64,000 bases of DNA, taken from assembly GCA_029204225.1 (NCBI GenBank), contig CM055111.1, positions 46,923,224 through 46,987,223 on the forward strand. Reading direction: 5' to 3'. This DNA is from Diphasiastrum complanatum. Taxonomy: Eukaryota > Streptophyta > Lycopodiopsida > Lycopodiales > Lycopodiaceae. Positions 1 to 9,455 of this stretch are shown here, one piece after another; positions within the stretch are counted from its first letter, which is position 1, and each line of letters starts with the position of its first letter. The notes beneath the pieces are model-generated. The model was not told the DNA's origin. It made no database searches and worked only from the letters and a program-made list of their open reading frames with translations. A program made the translations under genes and the position numbers.

Positions 1-540
1 ATCACATTTCCACCATTGACAACTTCTTTGGTGGAAAACATATAGATTGTACAATTTCTACTTGAAGAGCTGTGATAGCACATATTTATATATTTACTCA
101 AAAATGGAAATATATACTTGAAAATGAGGATATGCGCTGGACAAATATATCATGAAGAGACCTATATCATTTTTTGGATGTAATTGCTAAGGACTTATCT
201 TTTACTTAAGGACAAGTCCTCATGAAATGAAATGACGCCTGTAATACGAAGCGACTAGATTCGTATCGCCACAATGAACTACCAATTGTACAATTACATG
301 GACTTGTAACTTATATGTTAACTAGAATTTGTAAATGGAGCGATGCACCAGGAGTTCTTTAACCATGACTAGACTTTAGTTGCTTAGGACTTCTGTCTAG
401 AACACATTAGTTCAAGAATAAAATTAACTTTTTGTCTGTTTGTATGTGCCTGCATCGAACATAACACAGACCTGCTGATAACTTAATCAACCAGAGTGTA
501 ATTCATTCGAGTTACTCTGATATCATTTTACATATAGAAC
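1..540. other. Noncoding stretch with copia hinge remnant
   Basis: Bases 1-106 continue, on the minus strand, a copia integrase/RT hinge fragment that is complete in copy 2 (56745-57083). Beyond that I see no coding sequence or RNA gene up to the LTR at 556. The stretch lies inside the large ROCO intron. Confidence 0.5.
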
Positions 541-555
541 ACTTTTCCTTTGGTT

Positions 556-782
556 TGATAGTTGAAGACTGTTGTTTGGAACTCAGTTATCAACACACAT
601 CACAACACAAGTAATACTGGTTAGTTATAAAATGTCTGTTGACAACCAGATTAACATCTGACTCCATTTCATTCGAAATAAGTCAAGTCTATATCAATTA
701 AACAGCTTTACAGTGCTATCTCCTTGGGGAACGACATAAATACTACACATATCTAACAATTCTTTGTTGGTGTATTACGACA
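556..782 (+). repeat. Left LTR of gag-only element
   Basis: 227 bp, matching 1749-1975 with roughly 10 percent differences. It starts TGATAG and ends GACA. The level of LTR-LTR difference means the insertion is old and much older than the 57 kb duplication. Confidence 0.7.
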
Positions 783-793
783 TATACAATTTT

Positions 794-812
794 TGGTGCC
801 GTTGCTGGGGAT
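794..812 (+). other. tRNA-Asp primer-binding site
   Basis: TGGTGCCGTTGCTGGGGAT matches the complement of the plant tRNA-Asp(GTC) 3' end (TGGCGCCGTTGCCGGGGAT) with two C-to-T changes. Copy 2 (57771) keeps TGGCGCC. This PBS is typical of Tat/Athila-type gypsy elements. Confidence 0.8.
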
Positions 813-862
813 AGCCAAATAAAGTTGATACAAACTGACAACTCCATCTCCATCCCTAGTGT

Positions 863-1738
863 ATGTCAGATAGAACTGCTCGACTAGAAAGATATAGGAA
901 ATTTCAAGAAGAATTTTTCAAAAGAATTCATGAATCTTTGCAAAGAGGAGAATCACCTTTCCTTAATTTTAATCCTGAAAACCTACCAGAAAACCTTCTT
1001 CCTAAGGCTTCTATCACAACTGAACCAGGTTCTGAAGTCATAAATCCTGAATTTGAACCTGAACTTGAACCAAATATGGAAGGCCCCGGTCCATGTTCCA
1101 CTTCAATCTTGAAGATCAAATATGATTATTTTAAAGAAACATCTTCAGATAATGCTGATAGTTATGTTTCGTAGTTCGAGTCAATTCCTAACTCGAACAA
1201 CAAAGGTGCTGATGCTGACAAGCTATGGATTTTTCCTGGTTGTATGAGAAAGCAAGCGCAGATATGGTACAATCAAGTTGAACCAGGACGTGTCGCCACT
1301 TGGTTATTGCTGAAAGATGCATTTTTAAACCAGTTTACATAAATTGGTTATTCGTCCAGAATTCTCGGACGACTTAACAATGTCTAGAAGAAGAAAAAAG
1401 AATCTCTTCGAAGGTATACACGAAAAGTAAAGAATCTGATTGGAAAACTAACTGGTGTGTATCTTGTCGCAATGTAGATTGAGTGGGTTTTGGCAGGACT
1501 ACCATCAAAAATTGATCGATACCGTAGACAAGGAGATAACACTTCTTTATCAACAGTCATAGCGAGTGCTGAGAATTATGAGACTTCCAAGTTAGCATGT
1601 AAAAGACGTTCTATTAGACGAATTTGAAAGTCTAAGCATGACTCCAGCGGCAGTGAAGAGGAATCTAAATCTGAATCTAGTTCAAGTTCTCCAAGTTTTG
1701 AATCTGATTTTAGTGACTCATCAGACATAGAAACTTAT
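863..1738 (+). pseudogene. Degenerate gypsy gag
   Basis: The first ATG (863) opens a 103-codon acidic/proline-rich N-terminal gag segment ending in a stop at 1172-1174. Past the stop, the reading frames continue with the retrotransposon-gag core: an AQIWYNQ block, then WLLLKDAFLNQF, a SLRRYTRK-like helix and an LAGLPSKID block, interrupted by stops and frameshifts. The end is Ser/Glu-rich and runs into the right LTR. No zinc knuckle or pol follows. Family assignment rests on the A-x-x-WY...W...F...F gag pattern. Confidence 0.7.
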
Positions 1739-1748
1739 TCCTTCGGTT

Positions 1749-1975
1749 TGATAGTGGAAGACTGCTGTTTGAAATTCATTTATCAACACACACCACAATA
1801 CAAGTAATACTGGTTACTTATAAAATGTTTATTGACAACCAGATTAACATCCAACTCCATTTCATTTGAAAGAAGTCAAGTCTGTATCAATTAAACAACT
1901 TTACAGTGCTATCTCCTTGGGGAATGACATAAATACTACACATATCTAGGAATTCTTTGTTGGTGTATTATGACA
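1749..1975 (+). repeat. Right LTR of gag-only element
   Basis: Direct repeat of 556-782 at a distance of 1193 bp, ending at TATGACA. The flanking five bases (AGAGC) do not match those left of the other LTR (TGGTT), so the target-site duplication has decayed or the ends are misplaced by a few bases. Confidence 0.7.
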
Positions 1976-2028
1976 AGAGCAAAACACTACCATTATTCCT
2001 ATCATTGAAGTAGGATAATCTTTGGTCC

Positions 2029-2268
2029 TTACATTGGAATGATCATGCACAAAGATGTGGACACAAAGATTTCAAAAAAAAATGATGTTTCATCTTTTAT
2101 GACTCTATTCAAACTATTACAAAAGTAGTTATCCAATGAAATTGCTTTATCAACAACAAATGTAGATTTGAAAGCATCTAGTTTCAATGTCTTGTCATAC
2201 AAAGTACTTAGCCCCATGAATCTTAAAGATAAGAAACAAGCCACTTTATGTCTACTAATACTATCCAA
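2029..2268 (-). pseudogene. Short ORF in copia debris, unrecognised
   Basis: A 79-codon minus-strand frame next to a copia gag remnant. I do not recognise a domain. It is preserved in copy 2 (59006-59245) with two visible substitutions. It is probably part of a captured or decayed copia segment, since it follows the protease fragment on the same strand. Confidence 0.25.
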
Positions 2269-2279
2269 AAAGTATTAAA

Positions 2280-3487
2280 AAATGGTAGGCTCTCCAATGC
2301 TCTCCAGCCTTGCAAGATGCACACTTGAATGGACAATTCACATACAATTTGATGACCCGGCCTTTGTCATTGAGGAGCTCCTTCGAACTATCATGTTTTG
2401 AGGATGATCCTCAATATCTTCCTCTTTTTTATGCTCCTCCTCAATGCTAGCAAGATCACACTTTGACAAGATCTCCACTTGAGTGATCTCCTCCTTTTCC
2501 AAGTTCACATTCTCAAAAGCAATATTAGCTTCCAATTTAAACAATCTTCCATGTTTAAATCCTTTTGCAATGCAAACATAATTCTTCAAAATGGAACAAA
2601 CTCCATGCTCAAAGTGGACATCCAATCCACTTTCCAAAAGTTGACCAATACTTAGCATATTCTTGGTGATTGATAGTACAAAAAGAACATTTTCTAGATC
2701 CGTACTTATTGAAGATTCTAGACACAAAGAGATGGTACCAACACCATCTTTCCTACACTCTTCATCACTTGTAGTAAAGACAAATTTTTTTTTCTCTTTT
2801 TCACAAGTCATGTGGGAGCTAACCCCACTATCAATCCACAAAGTGTCTCTTGAATTGCCATTGCTTGTTGGTGAGGATGTAGATGTCATCAAGAATAGAT
2901 CTCCTTCATCCTCCTCCTCCTCATGTGCAAGGTTTCCTTCTTTGTCCTCCTCCTCTTGTGCTCTTTGCCTCTTGTAGCATTTGGATGCATAATGCCCGTT
3001 CTTTCCACAAAAGAAGTATTTTTGCTTTGACTTGTCCTTTGCCTTTGAACTTGATGCTTGATCCTCCTCCTTGGCCTCCTTTGCTTGATCCTTCTTAGAT
3101 CCTTTGGTGTTCTTCTTGCCTTTGAATGAGAAATTTGCCTTCTCCATCTTGCAATGATAAGGAACTCATCCTAGATTTTTCATGGAGCATCCTACATTCT
3201 TCAGCCACTAGCACACTATGGAGCTTACCCATTGATGGCAAAGTGTCTTGAATGGCAAAAATTTGAACCAAATTGGAGAATTCATCTCCTAAGCCATTGA
3301 GGATCACTTGTACAAGCTCACGATCTAGAATCTTCTCTCTAATAGAAGCTAATTCTTTGTTGAGAGACTTGATCCTAAGCACATATTCTTGTGCACTTTC
3401 ATCACTTCTCCTCATGCTTTGTAAGATTTGGTTTCTTAGAATAAGTACTCTTGAAGTGTTGTTGGAGTCATATATAGCTTCAATCAA
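2280..3487 (-). pseudogene. Ty1/copia gag-protease fragment
   Basis: Read on the minus strand, 3487-3095 encodes a UBN2/copia-type gag core (LRNQILQSMRRSDESAQEYV, then LNGLGDEFSNLVQ). A frame change follows into 3147-2338, with a Lys-rich linker, a zinc knuckle (FFCGKNGHYASKC) and the retropepsin-like LWIDSG-x-SSHM motif. The knuckle has Tyr where the first Cys belongs, and the protease has Val in place of the usual Ala after DSG. The gag N-terminus, integrase, RT and RNase H are missing. It is a truncated inactive copia copy in the ROCO intron, on the same strand as that gene. Confidence 0.85.
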
Positions 3488-3552
3488 TCAATCTTGTGAG
3501 GCATTAAATACACTCATTCAAGGTCCAAAGTATTGTACTTTCACATGGTATT
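3480..3552 (+). repeat. Copia LTR-end-like fragment
   Basis: About 70 bp ending ACTTTCACATGGTATTAGAG. This looks like a copia LTR end followed by a degraded initiator-Met tRNA primer site (canonical TGGTATCAGAG). The same stretch occurs in the opposite orientation at about 55815-55890 with some 90 percent identity, and in copy 2 at about 60455-60527. It points the opposite way to the adjacent gag fragment, so the two come from different insertions. Confidence 0.55.
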
Positions 3553-4010
3553 AGAGAAAGCTACAAAAGTTAATCATTAATCTTGTGTACAAACCCAAAA
3601 TAGCAAGTTTTTTAATCTAAAAAGCTAGTATTGGAGGGCCAAGTAGAAATTTGATAATTGGATGGAAATTTGTAAATTAAACTTGATCAGGGCCTAATTC
3701 TGTACTATTCACATGGATAGGTCTACACCCAAAAATAATTTTTATTTTTGCTACGATTCATAAAAATTCATAGTGATAGATCTTGATGAGTTTTTTGATG
3801 CTAGATCTATGAGAAAGCATCAATGTTAGTATGCCATTGATTGGATTTGACTTTGTGTCATTAAATCTAATTTATTGAGGCTGGATTCAAGCACTTTCAA
3901 TGTGTTTCATAGGTCTTGAAGAACCATCAAGAGAAAAGTACAAGTTTTAGCCATTTTATTGTCCAAAAATAGTCAAAATTGACTTGATTTGATAATTCTT
4001 TGATAGATTC

Positions 4011-4283
4011 TCATCTAATCTTCATTTCATCTTTGCGAGTTTCTAGGTCCAAATCACAACCAATTTTCTTGAGCATTGTTTTGTAAAAACCTTCCAATAA
4101 GTTCTTGTCAATCAAGATCAAGGGGATCTTGCCACTTGTGTCTTTGTGAACATCAAGTGAGTTACTAGTGAGGCAAATTTTGGAAAAGAGCTTAGGGAGG
4201 GCTAGCATGCTCATTACTTGAATGATTTGTTTAAGGCTAAGCATAAGAAATCTAACATTCGAATGTTGGGTTTGGTTATTCAC
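4011..4283 (-). CDS. Hypothetical ORF, unrecognised
   Basis: A 90-codon minus-strand frame opening with GTG; the first ATG is residue 14. Its C-terminal half (DVHKDTSGKIPLILIDKNLL, then GFYKTMLKKIG, ending in charged residues) reads like ordinary soluble protein. The translation is identical in the copy at 60989-61261 although flanking DNA has changed. No family recognised. It may be an exon remnant or captured gene fragment within the ROCO intron. It has no convincing start context. Confidence 0.3.
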   Translation of the reverse strand: MNNQTQHSNVRFLMLSLKQIIQVMSMLALPKLFSKICLTSNSLDVHKDTSGKIPLILIDKNLLEGFYKTMLKKIGCDLDLETRKDEMKIR

Positions 4284-4636
4284 ATATCCTATTCCCTAGT
4301 ACTATGTACTCTTTTGGTTCGAATCTTGTAGTGGACTTTACAACAAGAGGATCATATTTTTGGGAAAGCTTTTCATAATGGTGCACACAAGGTGGTGATT
4401 ATCCATCAATCTGGTGACATTCTCCAATGTTGTGCTATGGCTTTCGTCTTTTTAATGTGAATATTTCATTGAATCACCTTCCATCATCTTCATACTTCAT
4501 AGTTGCCATTGCAACATAAATATGCTAGAAATACCTTTGAATGCATGAACATATCAGAACTTATCACACAATCCTTTGATTATCTGCCCTTCCTACACTT
4601 GTGAGATCGCTAACTCTGTAAGTGACATGCAAATTA

Positions 4637-4813
4637 TCAAGAAAGTATTCCCTTCTTTGATGTGATGCCTTTAGCAATTACTTCATCTATTGATACCCCT
4701 TTTTCATCCAAATCAAGCTTTTTAGTGCCATGAACCCCCATAAACTTCTCTCTTAGAGTAGGATCTTCATTTTCTACCTCTGTATTGGGCTGTAATTGGA
4801 AGCTTTCAGTCTC
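4637..4813 (-). pseudogene. Degenerate coding-like segment
   Basis: 58 codons on the minus strand open with ETESFQLQPNTEVENEDPTL, continue with REKFMGVHGTKKLDLDEKG, and end in a stop. Immediately upstream the same frame has QIDASIDDD followed by a TGA. The composition looks like real protein but no family is recognised. The copy at 61614-61790 keeps the same frame and the same TGA. It may be a dead exon; it is not needed to join the COR exon to the last ROCO exon. Confidence 0.25.
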
Positions 4814-5283
4814 TCAATCATCATCTATGGATGCATCAATCTGTCACTCGCCATCTTAGCAAAAAGTAAAGGTCATGCTTTTATGTGCTCGTATACTATC
4901 AACGCCTTACGTTAAGAGAAAAAGCTTTGTGGGTGTGCAGTACATTTTGACAACACGTTGTGTCTACTCTCCTTCAACTATTTGATGAGCTTTCATGAGA
5001 ATTCCAGTTTTCTAGCCTCTGATTAAAGATAGATTTCAGTAACATTAGTAGAAGAATTAGAGGAGGTCAGAGATTTTGAGGTCCCGTGATTCATTATATT
5101 AGAACCATTCATTGTCTTCTGAGTCTACAATGGGCAGTTTCTTTCAATCTGGTAAGCAAATGTACGTTAGGTTCACAGAGAAGTGGCAGGCAAGGTTAAA
5201 ATAGCCGGAAGCTTAAGACATTCTGATGCCCATGTGAGCCCCAAGGTTACATAATACCGATACTCAAGTCTTTGGGAGTCAAC

Positions 5284-5679
5284 ATGAGCGTGGCAAGCAC
5301 TACCAACAGAGCCCATTTCAGGCTCAGGCCTTTCAAGGCCACCATCTTTCCTGCTTGCAATAATTCTCCGATCCTTCTTGCTTCCTCTACACAAAACGAC
5401 TACAATGCAAGCTTCTCGGATTCAAGTGCTGTTGATAAGCAGATGTACTTGAAGTTGTATGGCAGGCAGCGTTTTATAGTGCGCAGTGGAGGCTGGATGC
5501 AAGAGCAGGGAAGCTTCCCCTGGATAGCCAGATCAGACAGACAGGACTCCTACGTAGACTTGGGATTGATGGCATTGAGCAGTGTGAGTGGGGACACTGG
5601 GGAGTGGGAGTGGTTGAGAATCGAGTTTATCAGTTTCCGATATCATTCTCTGTGTTCAGATGCAAAACAACTTTTGTGA
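5284..5679 (+). CDS. Hypothetical protein, possible plastid-targeted, intron-nested
   Basis: From the ATG at 5284 the frame gives 131 residues. The first ~40 are rich in Ser, Thr, Ala, Arg and Asn with no acidic residue (MSVASTTNRAHFRLRPFKAT), as in chloroplast transit peptides. The rest includes YLKLYGRQRFIVRSGGW, a Ser/Asp-rich part and an aromatic C-terminus (EWEWLRIEF). No family recognised. It lies on the strand opposite the ROCO gene, inside that gene's large intron, and stays open in copy 2 (62261-62656) with only two visible amino-acid changes. It could be a nested gene, or the first exon or fragment of a nuclear plastid-protein gene. Confidence 0.45.
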   Translation: MSVASTTNRAHFRLRPFKATIFPACNNSPILLASSTQNDYNASFSDSSAVDKQMYLKLYGRQRFIVRSGGWMQEQGSFPWIARSDRQDSYVDLGLMALSSVSGDTGEWEWLRIEFISFRYHSLCSDAKQLL

Positions 5680-6135
5680 AGGCCCCCCTTCATTTGTGAA
5701 GGCCACCCTTCAACTTGTTTATGAAGGTTTCTGTTAGCCCATTCTGGCTTATTACTGCTTATTACTAGCCTGTTTTTAACTCATAGACGGCCAGCCCTGC
5801 TAATAACGATATATGTCAATAAATTCAATTAGCATAAAACCTGTAGTCAATGGATATACACTGTACAAACAACAAGATGGGGTCCAAAAAACCCCGAGTA
5901 AAGTATAAGTTGCCATATCATGTGTATATATGTTAATGCCCCATATACTCAGAAAAAAGGTGAGAGCAAGTCATTGATTCATGCAATTGGATGACATTAT
6001 TTACATGACTAGTAACTGCCCAATATGACTACTAAATGTTTGACATATCAAAATTCCTAGTCCAACAGAATTGGTTGAGTCTCATGCATGCAGTGCACAC
6101 AAACATTGAACTCAATAAGAGCTAGTCTATCTTAC

Positions 6136-6750
6136 CTGTAGCTTGGGAAAGAAACCTGGCGTTAGTGTCGTCAGGCGTGGGTCCGCACACTCTAGTCTTT
6201 GACCTACATATATCAAGCTTTGATCCGGTACCGAGTCCCAGTGCCATTGCAACTTTCGCTCACCCTTCGAAATGCGGCAATCGCCAAAATCCTTCAAGGC
6301 TGTCGGGATGAACACTCTTGGATTTGATGGCATGCTCTCACTTGGATCTGAAGCTGCATTCGGTTCATCCGCTTCATAGCAAAGGCCTAGTCTTAGCATC
6401 AATTGAATGAGATCAGAAGCTTGCATGTTGAGTGGCTTCAAATAATTGACGCCTTTGCCAAAACAAAAGGTGCTTCTCTGATGCAAGGATCTCTCAAGAA
6501 GACCCGCAAGTGCCACCGTGTCAACAAAGCCATTGTCGAAGCTTGATGCTTCGAAAAAGTTTCTGAGTTGAAACATTGGACTCATCACCCCTTGAAACAG
6601 CCATTGGGGATTCACAATCACAAAGCTCTCGTTCTCAAAGTAAATAAGTTCACCCGCCTCATGTAAAGACATTGCCACAGCTTTGCGCTTCTTCTCAACA
6701 GCCTCTTCTTCGCCACAGTACTCCAAGCTCGTCACTGAAAAAATGATCAT
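6136..6750 (-). CDS. ROCO protein, COR-domain exon (copy 1)
   Basis: This exon encodes the first part of the COR domain that follows the Roc GTPase. The KKRKAVAMSLHEAGELIYF block and the WLFQGVMSPMF stretch match the family pattern where COR begins, and it ends FFPKLQ just before a strong donor (CAG|GTAAGA, intron from 6135). The exon ends in phase 0. The matching acceptor is visible in copy 2 at 55518, giving FPKLQ-GELHN across the join. The upstream boundary is unclear: this frame overlaps the Roc frame by about 50 bases, with a possible acceptor (TTTTTTCAG) ending at 6735. Only one amino-acid change (Leu to Phe) separates it from the 63113-63727 copy. Confidence 0.85.
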
Positions 6751-7467
6751 TGAAACTTTGCTTTGTGATCATGGGCTGATCAGGATGCTTTTTGTTCCAT
6801 TGTGAAAGTGCATACCGCATGTGCACACACGCTTCATACACGTGTGGCAGTAATCCAAGGATCTTTATGCATGTACTGCGAACATCCTCAGCTAGTGTTT
6901 TGACCTCCCGAGAAGAATGAGCATTGACAAAATACGGATTCAAAGACATGTTGAGGTAATTTTGAAAATCATTTTTCAACATCTCGACATGCTTCTTGAC
7001 CACTTCTTTACCAACAATTGGCTTGTCGCAGTGGGTGAGAACAACAGCCACTTGCGGCTGACATGTCATTGACCTTCTTGTGTTTGATGAGATGAACCTC
7101 ACCCAATAAGAAAGCTCTTGTTTTATCACTTCAAATTGTTTTTGCTGTCCTGATTCTCTTTCAAATGGGTTGCATAGCAAGAGAAAGCAGCAAGGACTAC
7201 CTTGAGTGCTTAGATCTGGGATCATGAAATCGTGGAAGACCTGGTACTCCTCTTGGCCTGCAAGATCCCAGATTGAAATTTTGTGCTTGCCATCATCTAC
7301 AAGGACTTTAATCTCTATCCCATGTGTCCTCGTTGCCCACTCATTTGGATCTGTGAAGCACCCAGAAGGCTTGCGCACCTCAATTAGTTCTAAGAGTGGA
7401 CGCACCATCTTGGTACACACATCAGTTGCAAAGCTCCGGACCATTGATCTTCCTAAAGTAGTCTTGC
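6698..7467 (-). CDS. ROCO protein, Roc GTPase exon (copy 1)
   Basis: A Ras-like Roc domain. The P-loop is completed across the intron (GHAFSG|KTT). Also visible are a Thr in the switch I region (ATRTHG), the G3 motif DLAGQEEY, a G4-like THCD in VVLTHCDKP, and helices leading to LSQWNKKHPDQP just before COR. The exon starts after the acceptor CCTGCAG at 7468. Its frame stops at 6695-6697, while the COR sequence continues in the +1 frame. Either a small unresolved intron lies here, or the gene has a one-base frame disturbance shared by both tandem copies. Roc-COR proteins act as GTP-dependent dimeric switches; the plant member TORNADO1 works in leaf patterning. Confidence 0.88.
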
Positions 7468-7807
7468 CTGCAGGTGAGCAATCGATTGTGAACGTGATCA
7501 AATATTTTCGAAGAATATAACATAAACTATACCGAGAGAATGTAGATGCATTCAATCACTGGAGAACTGCTATTTGAGCTGCTTTTATCATCTTCTTGAC
7601 ATACTTACAAGTTGAATTTATGAGTGATCCCAAATTTTTAGTACTAGTTAACTACTCTCTTCACACAACAGCTAAGGTAAAATATAAGCTTAGAAAGTCA
7701 TCTTCAGAATTTGAAATGGATAGCCGCAGAAGGATGCTCAGAAAGTTATTCATCATGGACTGCATATATATTTCTAGAAAGTGTGGGGTTAAATTTTGAT
7801 CGCTTGC
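7468..7807 (-). other. ROCO intron 1, GC-AG type
   Basis: The 340-bp intron begins GCAAGC after TCAG and ends CCTGCAG. Splicing here joins FLCGHAFS-G to K-TTLG and rebuilds a perfect GxxxxGKT P-loop, which supports a GC donor rather than a GT one. The donor and the downstream exon both start with GCAAG. No sequence of interest inside. Confidence 0.75.
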
Positions 7808-8897
7808 CTGAAAATGCATGCCCGCAAAGGAAGATCCTTGCAGACGTGGGGTGTGTGACAGGCAGCTCCCGCATCACTGTCACGTGTTTTTGTGCGTTCC
7901 TTTCTAATTGTGCTCTGACAGCTGCCTCAAGACCTTCACGCTCCAATGGAGTTTCTGTCAGGTTTATCGTTTTCAACCAATGATTGACTTGTAGAAGATC
8001 CATGATACTTGGAAATACATCCCCTCTAACACCATCACAAAATGAGAGATCAAGCACCTGAAGAGATTTACTCTTTTCAAGAGATTTGAATATACAACAC
8101 AGAGCTTCTGGTGACATACTGTCTTCATAAGAGATTACCAGCTCAATAAGTGTGCTGTTTGAATTCAAAACCTCGGCAACAGATTGTGTCCCACTACTTC
8201 CCATCCTGTTTTCAAACCCACCGATCTCAAGGTGTGTGAGCGAGGCATTGTTGGTCACTAGCGGCTTTAGCAAAAACTGTACGCCCTCTGGACCCAATGG
8301 ATTACCCCATAGACTCAGACGTTTAAGGGTTGAATTTTCTCTCAACATCGTCGCCAAGAAAGCAGCTCCAGTCGCTCCCACGTATGACCTCCGCAAACTT
8401 AAACGTCTCAAAGTGGAGTTTTTATTTAACATTTCGCAGACGAATTGGACTCCATCCTCCCTACAATACCATGGCCAGGAAATGGACAACTCCTGCAAAA
8501 CTGTATTTGCTCCCAGATTTCTGCATAATGCAAGAAGATCTGAACCCTCCACCCTATCTATTGTTACTGAGGTTAAGCTATTGGACGTACCAATGGTATC
8601 CATAAGTTTAAGACGAATTTCTTCTCTTAGACGAAATCCGTCTATGCTGATAGAGTCCTTCTGACACTTCAGGAATGCTACCTGAGCCTCTTTCAGTACA
8701 GACAGAAGCTCTGTAATACTCCATTCTTCACACTGAAGTCTCGACCCTGCACGTTTGGGCAAAGGATCATATGAAATCCAGTCAAACAACGTCCATCGTT
8801 CCGTGAAAGGAATATAATCCAAATTCTTAAACGCTATAAGTATGATGTCGGGACTCTTTGCTAGCCCTCTTTGCTTCGACAAGGTTTGCTGATCCAT
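7808..8897 (-). CDS. ROCO protein, leucine-rich-repeat first exon (copy 1)
   Basis: Starts at ATG 8897 (MDQQTLSKQ); a few upstream in-frame codons lack an ATG. About 364 codons. Residues ~1-110 are a non-repeat N-terminus. From ~110 to ~330 come ribonuclease-inhibitor-type repeats of the form LRRLSLRRSYVGATGAAFLA, TLKRLSLWGNPLGPEGVQFL and SLQVLDLSFCDGV. The exon ends in RIFLCGHAFSG, the first half of the GTPase P-loop, so it joins in phase 1 to the Roc exon. The order LRR-Roc-COR and the later C-terminal exon match TORNADO1-like plant ROCO proteins rather than NLR immune receptors, which have NB-ARC before the LRR. The N-terminus is shorter than in Arabidopsis TRN1, so this may be a ROCO paralogue rather than the TRN1 orthologue. 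Confidence 0.88.
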
Positions 8898-9310
8898 GTT
8901 TCCAAACAATAGTACCAATTACAACTAACTGAACCCAACCCCAACTAATTGGTAATCTGGATTTTCAGATGCTTTGTTTTCTGGGCTTTGCTCACTACAT
9001 ATACTACAGCTCCGACGATTCAATGTCTCCTGATAGTGATATGATGTAAAGAAACTAAAGGAAAATGAGGAAAAAGCCTGTGTGCTGTGTGATCATAATT
9101 GGGACTTTGATTGTAACAGGAGGCCGCCCCTCTCCTCGAATCCTCATCTCCTCATGATCTAATTTGTGCACACAACGTCATGCATGCACCACCTCTTCTT
9201 TTCTTAGCCTAAACTTTGCACGCTCAACGCTTTTTGAGGCTAGCACTAGCGCTCTACTGTCTCTCTCGCTAGAGGCAATACAACATCCACTATGTCTTTT
9301 TATCTATATA
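8898..9310 (-). other. Region upstream of ROCO copy 1
   Basis: 5' flank of the ROCO gene, with the promoter presumably here. I see pyrimidine-rich stretches on the plus strand (CCCCTCTCCTCG near 9126) but no convincing TATA box or initiator at a normal distance. No coding sequence. Confidence 0.3.
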
Positions 9311-9316
9311 CTATGA

Positions 9317-9390
9317 GTACCTACTACCAAGTTGTAAGGGCTGTAGTCCAAGCCAAGCCAGTACCTACTACCAAGTTGTAAGGGCTGTAG
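9317..9390 (+). repeat. 30-bp direct repeat
   Basis: A 30-bp sequence starting GTACCTACTACCAAG and ending GGGCTGTAG is present exactly at 9317-9346 and 9361-9390, separated by 14 bp. Likely a small local duplication. Confidence 0.8.
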
Positions 9391-9455
9391 CCCCAGCGTG
9401 AAAACTTTTCTTACTTTTCTTTTTCTTCTTTTTTTTTCCGGTAAAAATTCTTTTT

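Larger units (their letters stand above)
556..1975 (+). mobile_element. Gag-only (TR-GAG/TRIM-like) LTR retrotransposon, copy 1
   Basis: Two direct repeats of about 227 bp (556-782 and 1749-1975), each starting TG and ending CA, flank a ~965 bp interior. A primer-binding site complementary to the 3' end of Asp tRNA starts 12 bases after the left LTR. The interior carries only gag sequence and runs into the right LTR with no protease, reverse transcriptase, RNase H or integrase. That is the layout of a non-autonomous gag-only LTR element needing enzymes from a gypsy relative. No clean polypurine tract or 5-bp target-site duplication is visible, so the LTR starts are approximate by a few bases. 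Confidence 0.75.
1..7023. repeat. ~57 kb tandem/segmental duplication, copy 1 end
   Basis: This stretch recurs in the same orientation at 56983-64000. The offset is 56982 at base 1 and 56977 over most of the rest, changed only by small indels: a 5-bp loss near 57320, about 2 bp lost near 59843 and 4 bp gained near 60752. Noncoding parts differ by about 1-1.5 percent by eye, while the COR exon shows one substitution in 624 bases. Both copies run off the window, so neither boundary is visible. It is either a genuine tandem duplication or two haplotypes joined by the assembler. Confidence 0.97.

Noticed and set aside
794-812. tRNA-Asp gene fragment
   Set aside because: Only the 3'-end complement is present, at the place of a retrotransposon primer site.
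5173-5394. Minus-strand 73-codon frame overlapping the plus-strand hypothetical gene
   Set aside because: Antisense shadow of 5284-5679 with no domain; it cannot extend the ROCO coding sequence.
7808-8897. NLR-type disease-resistance gene
   Set aside because: LRRs are ribonuclease-inhibitor type and precede a Roc (DLAGQ, THCD) plus COR domain; no NB-ARC motifs.
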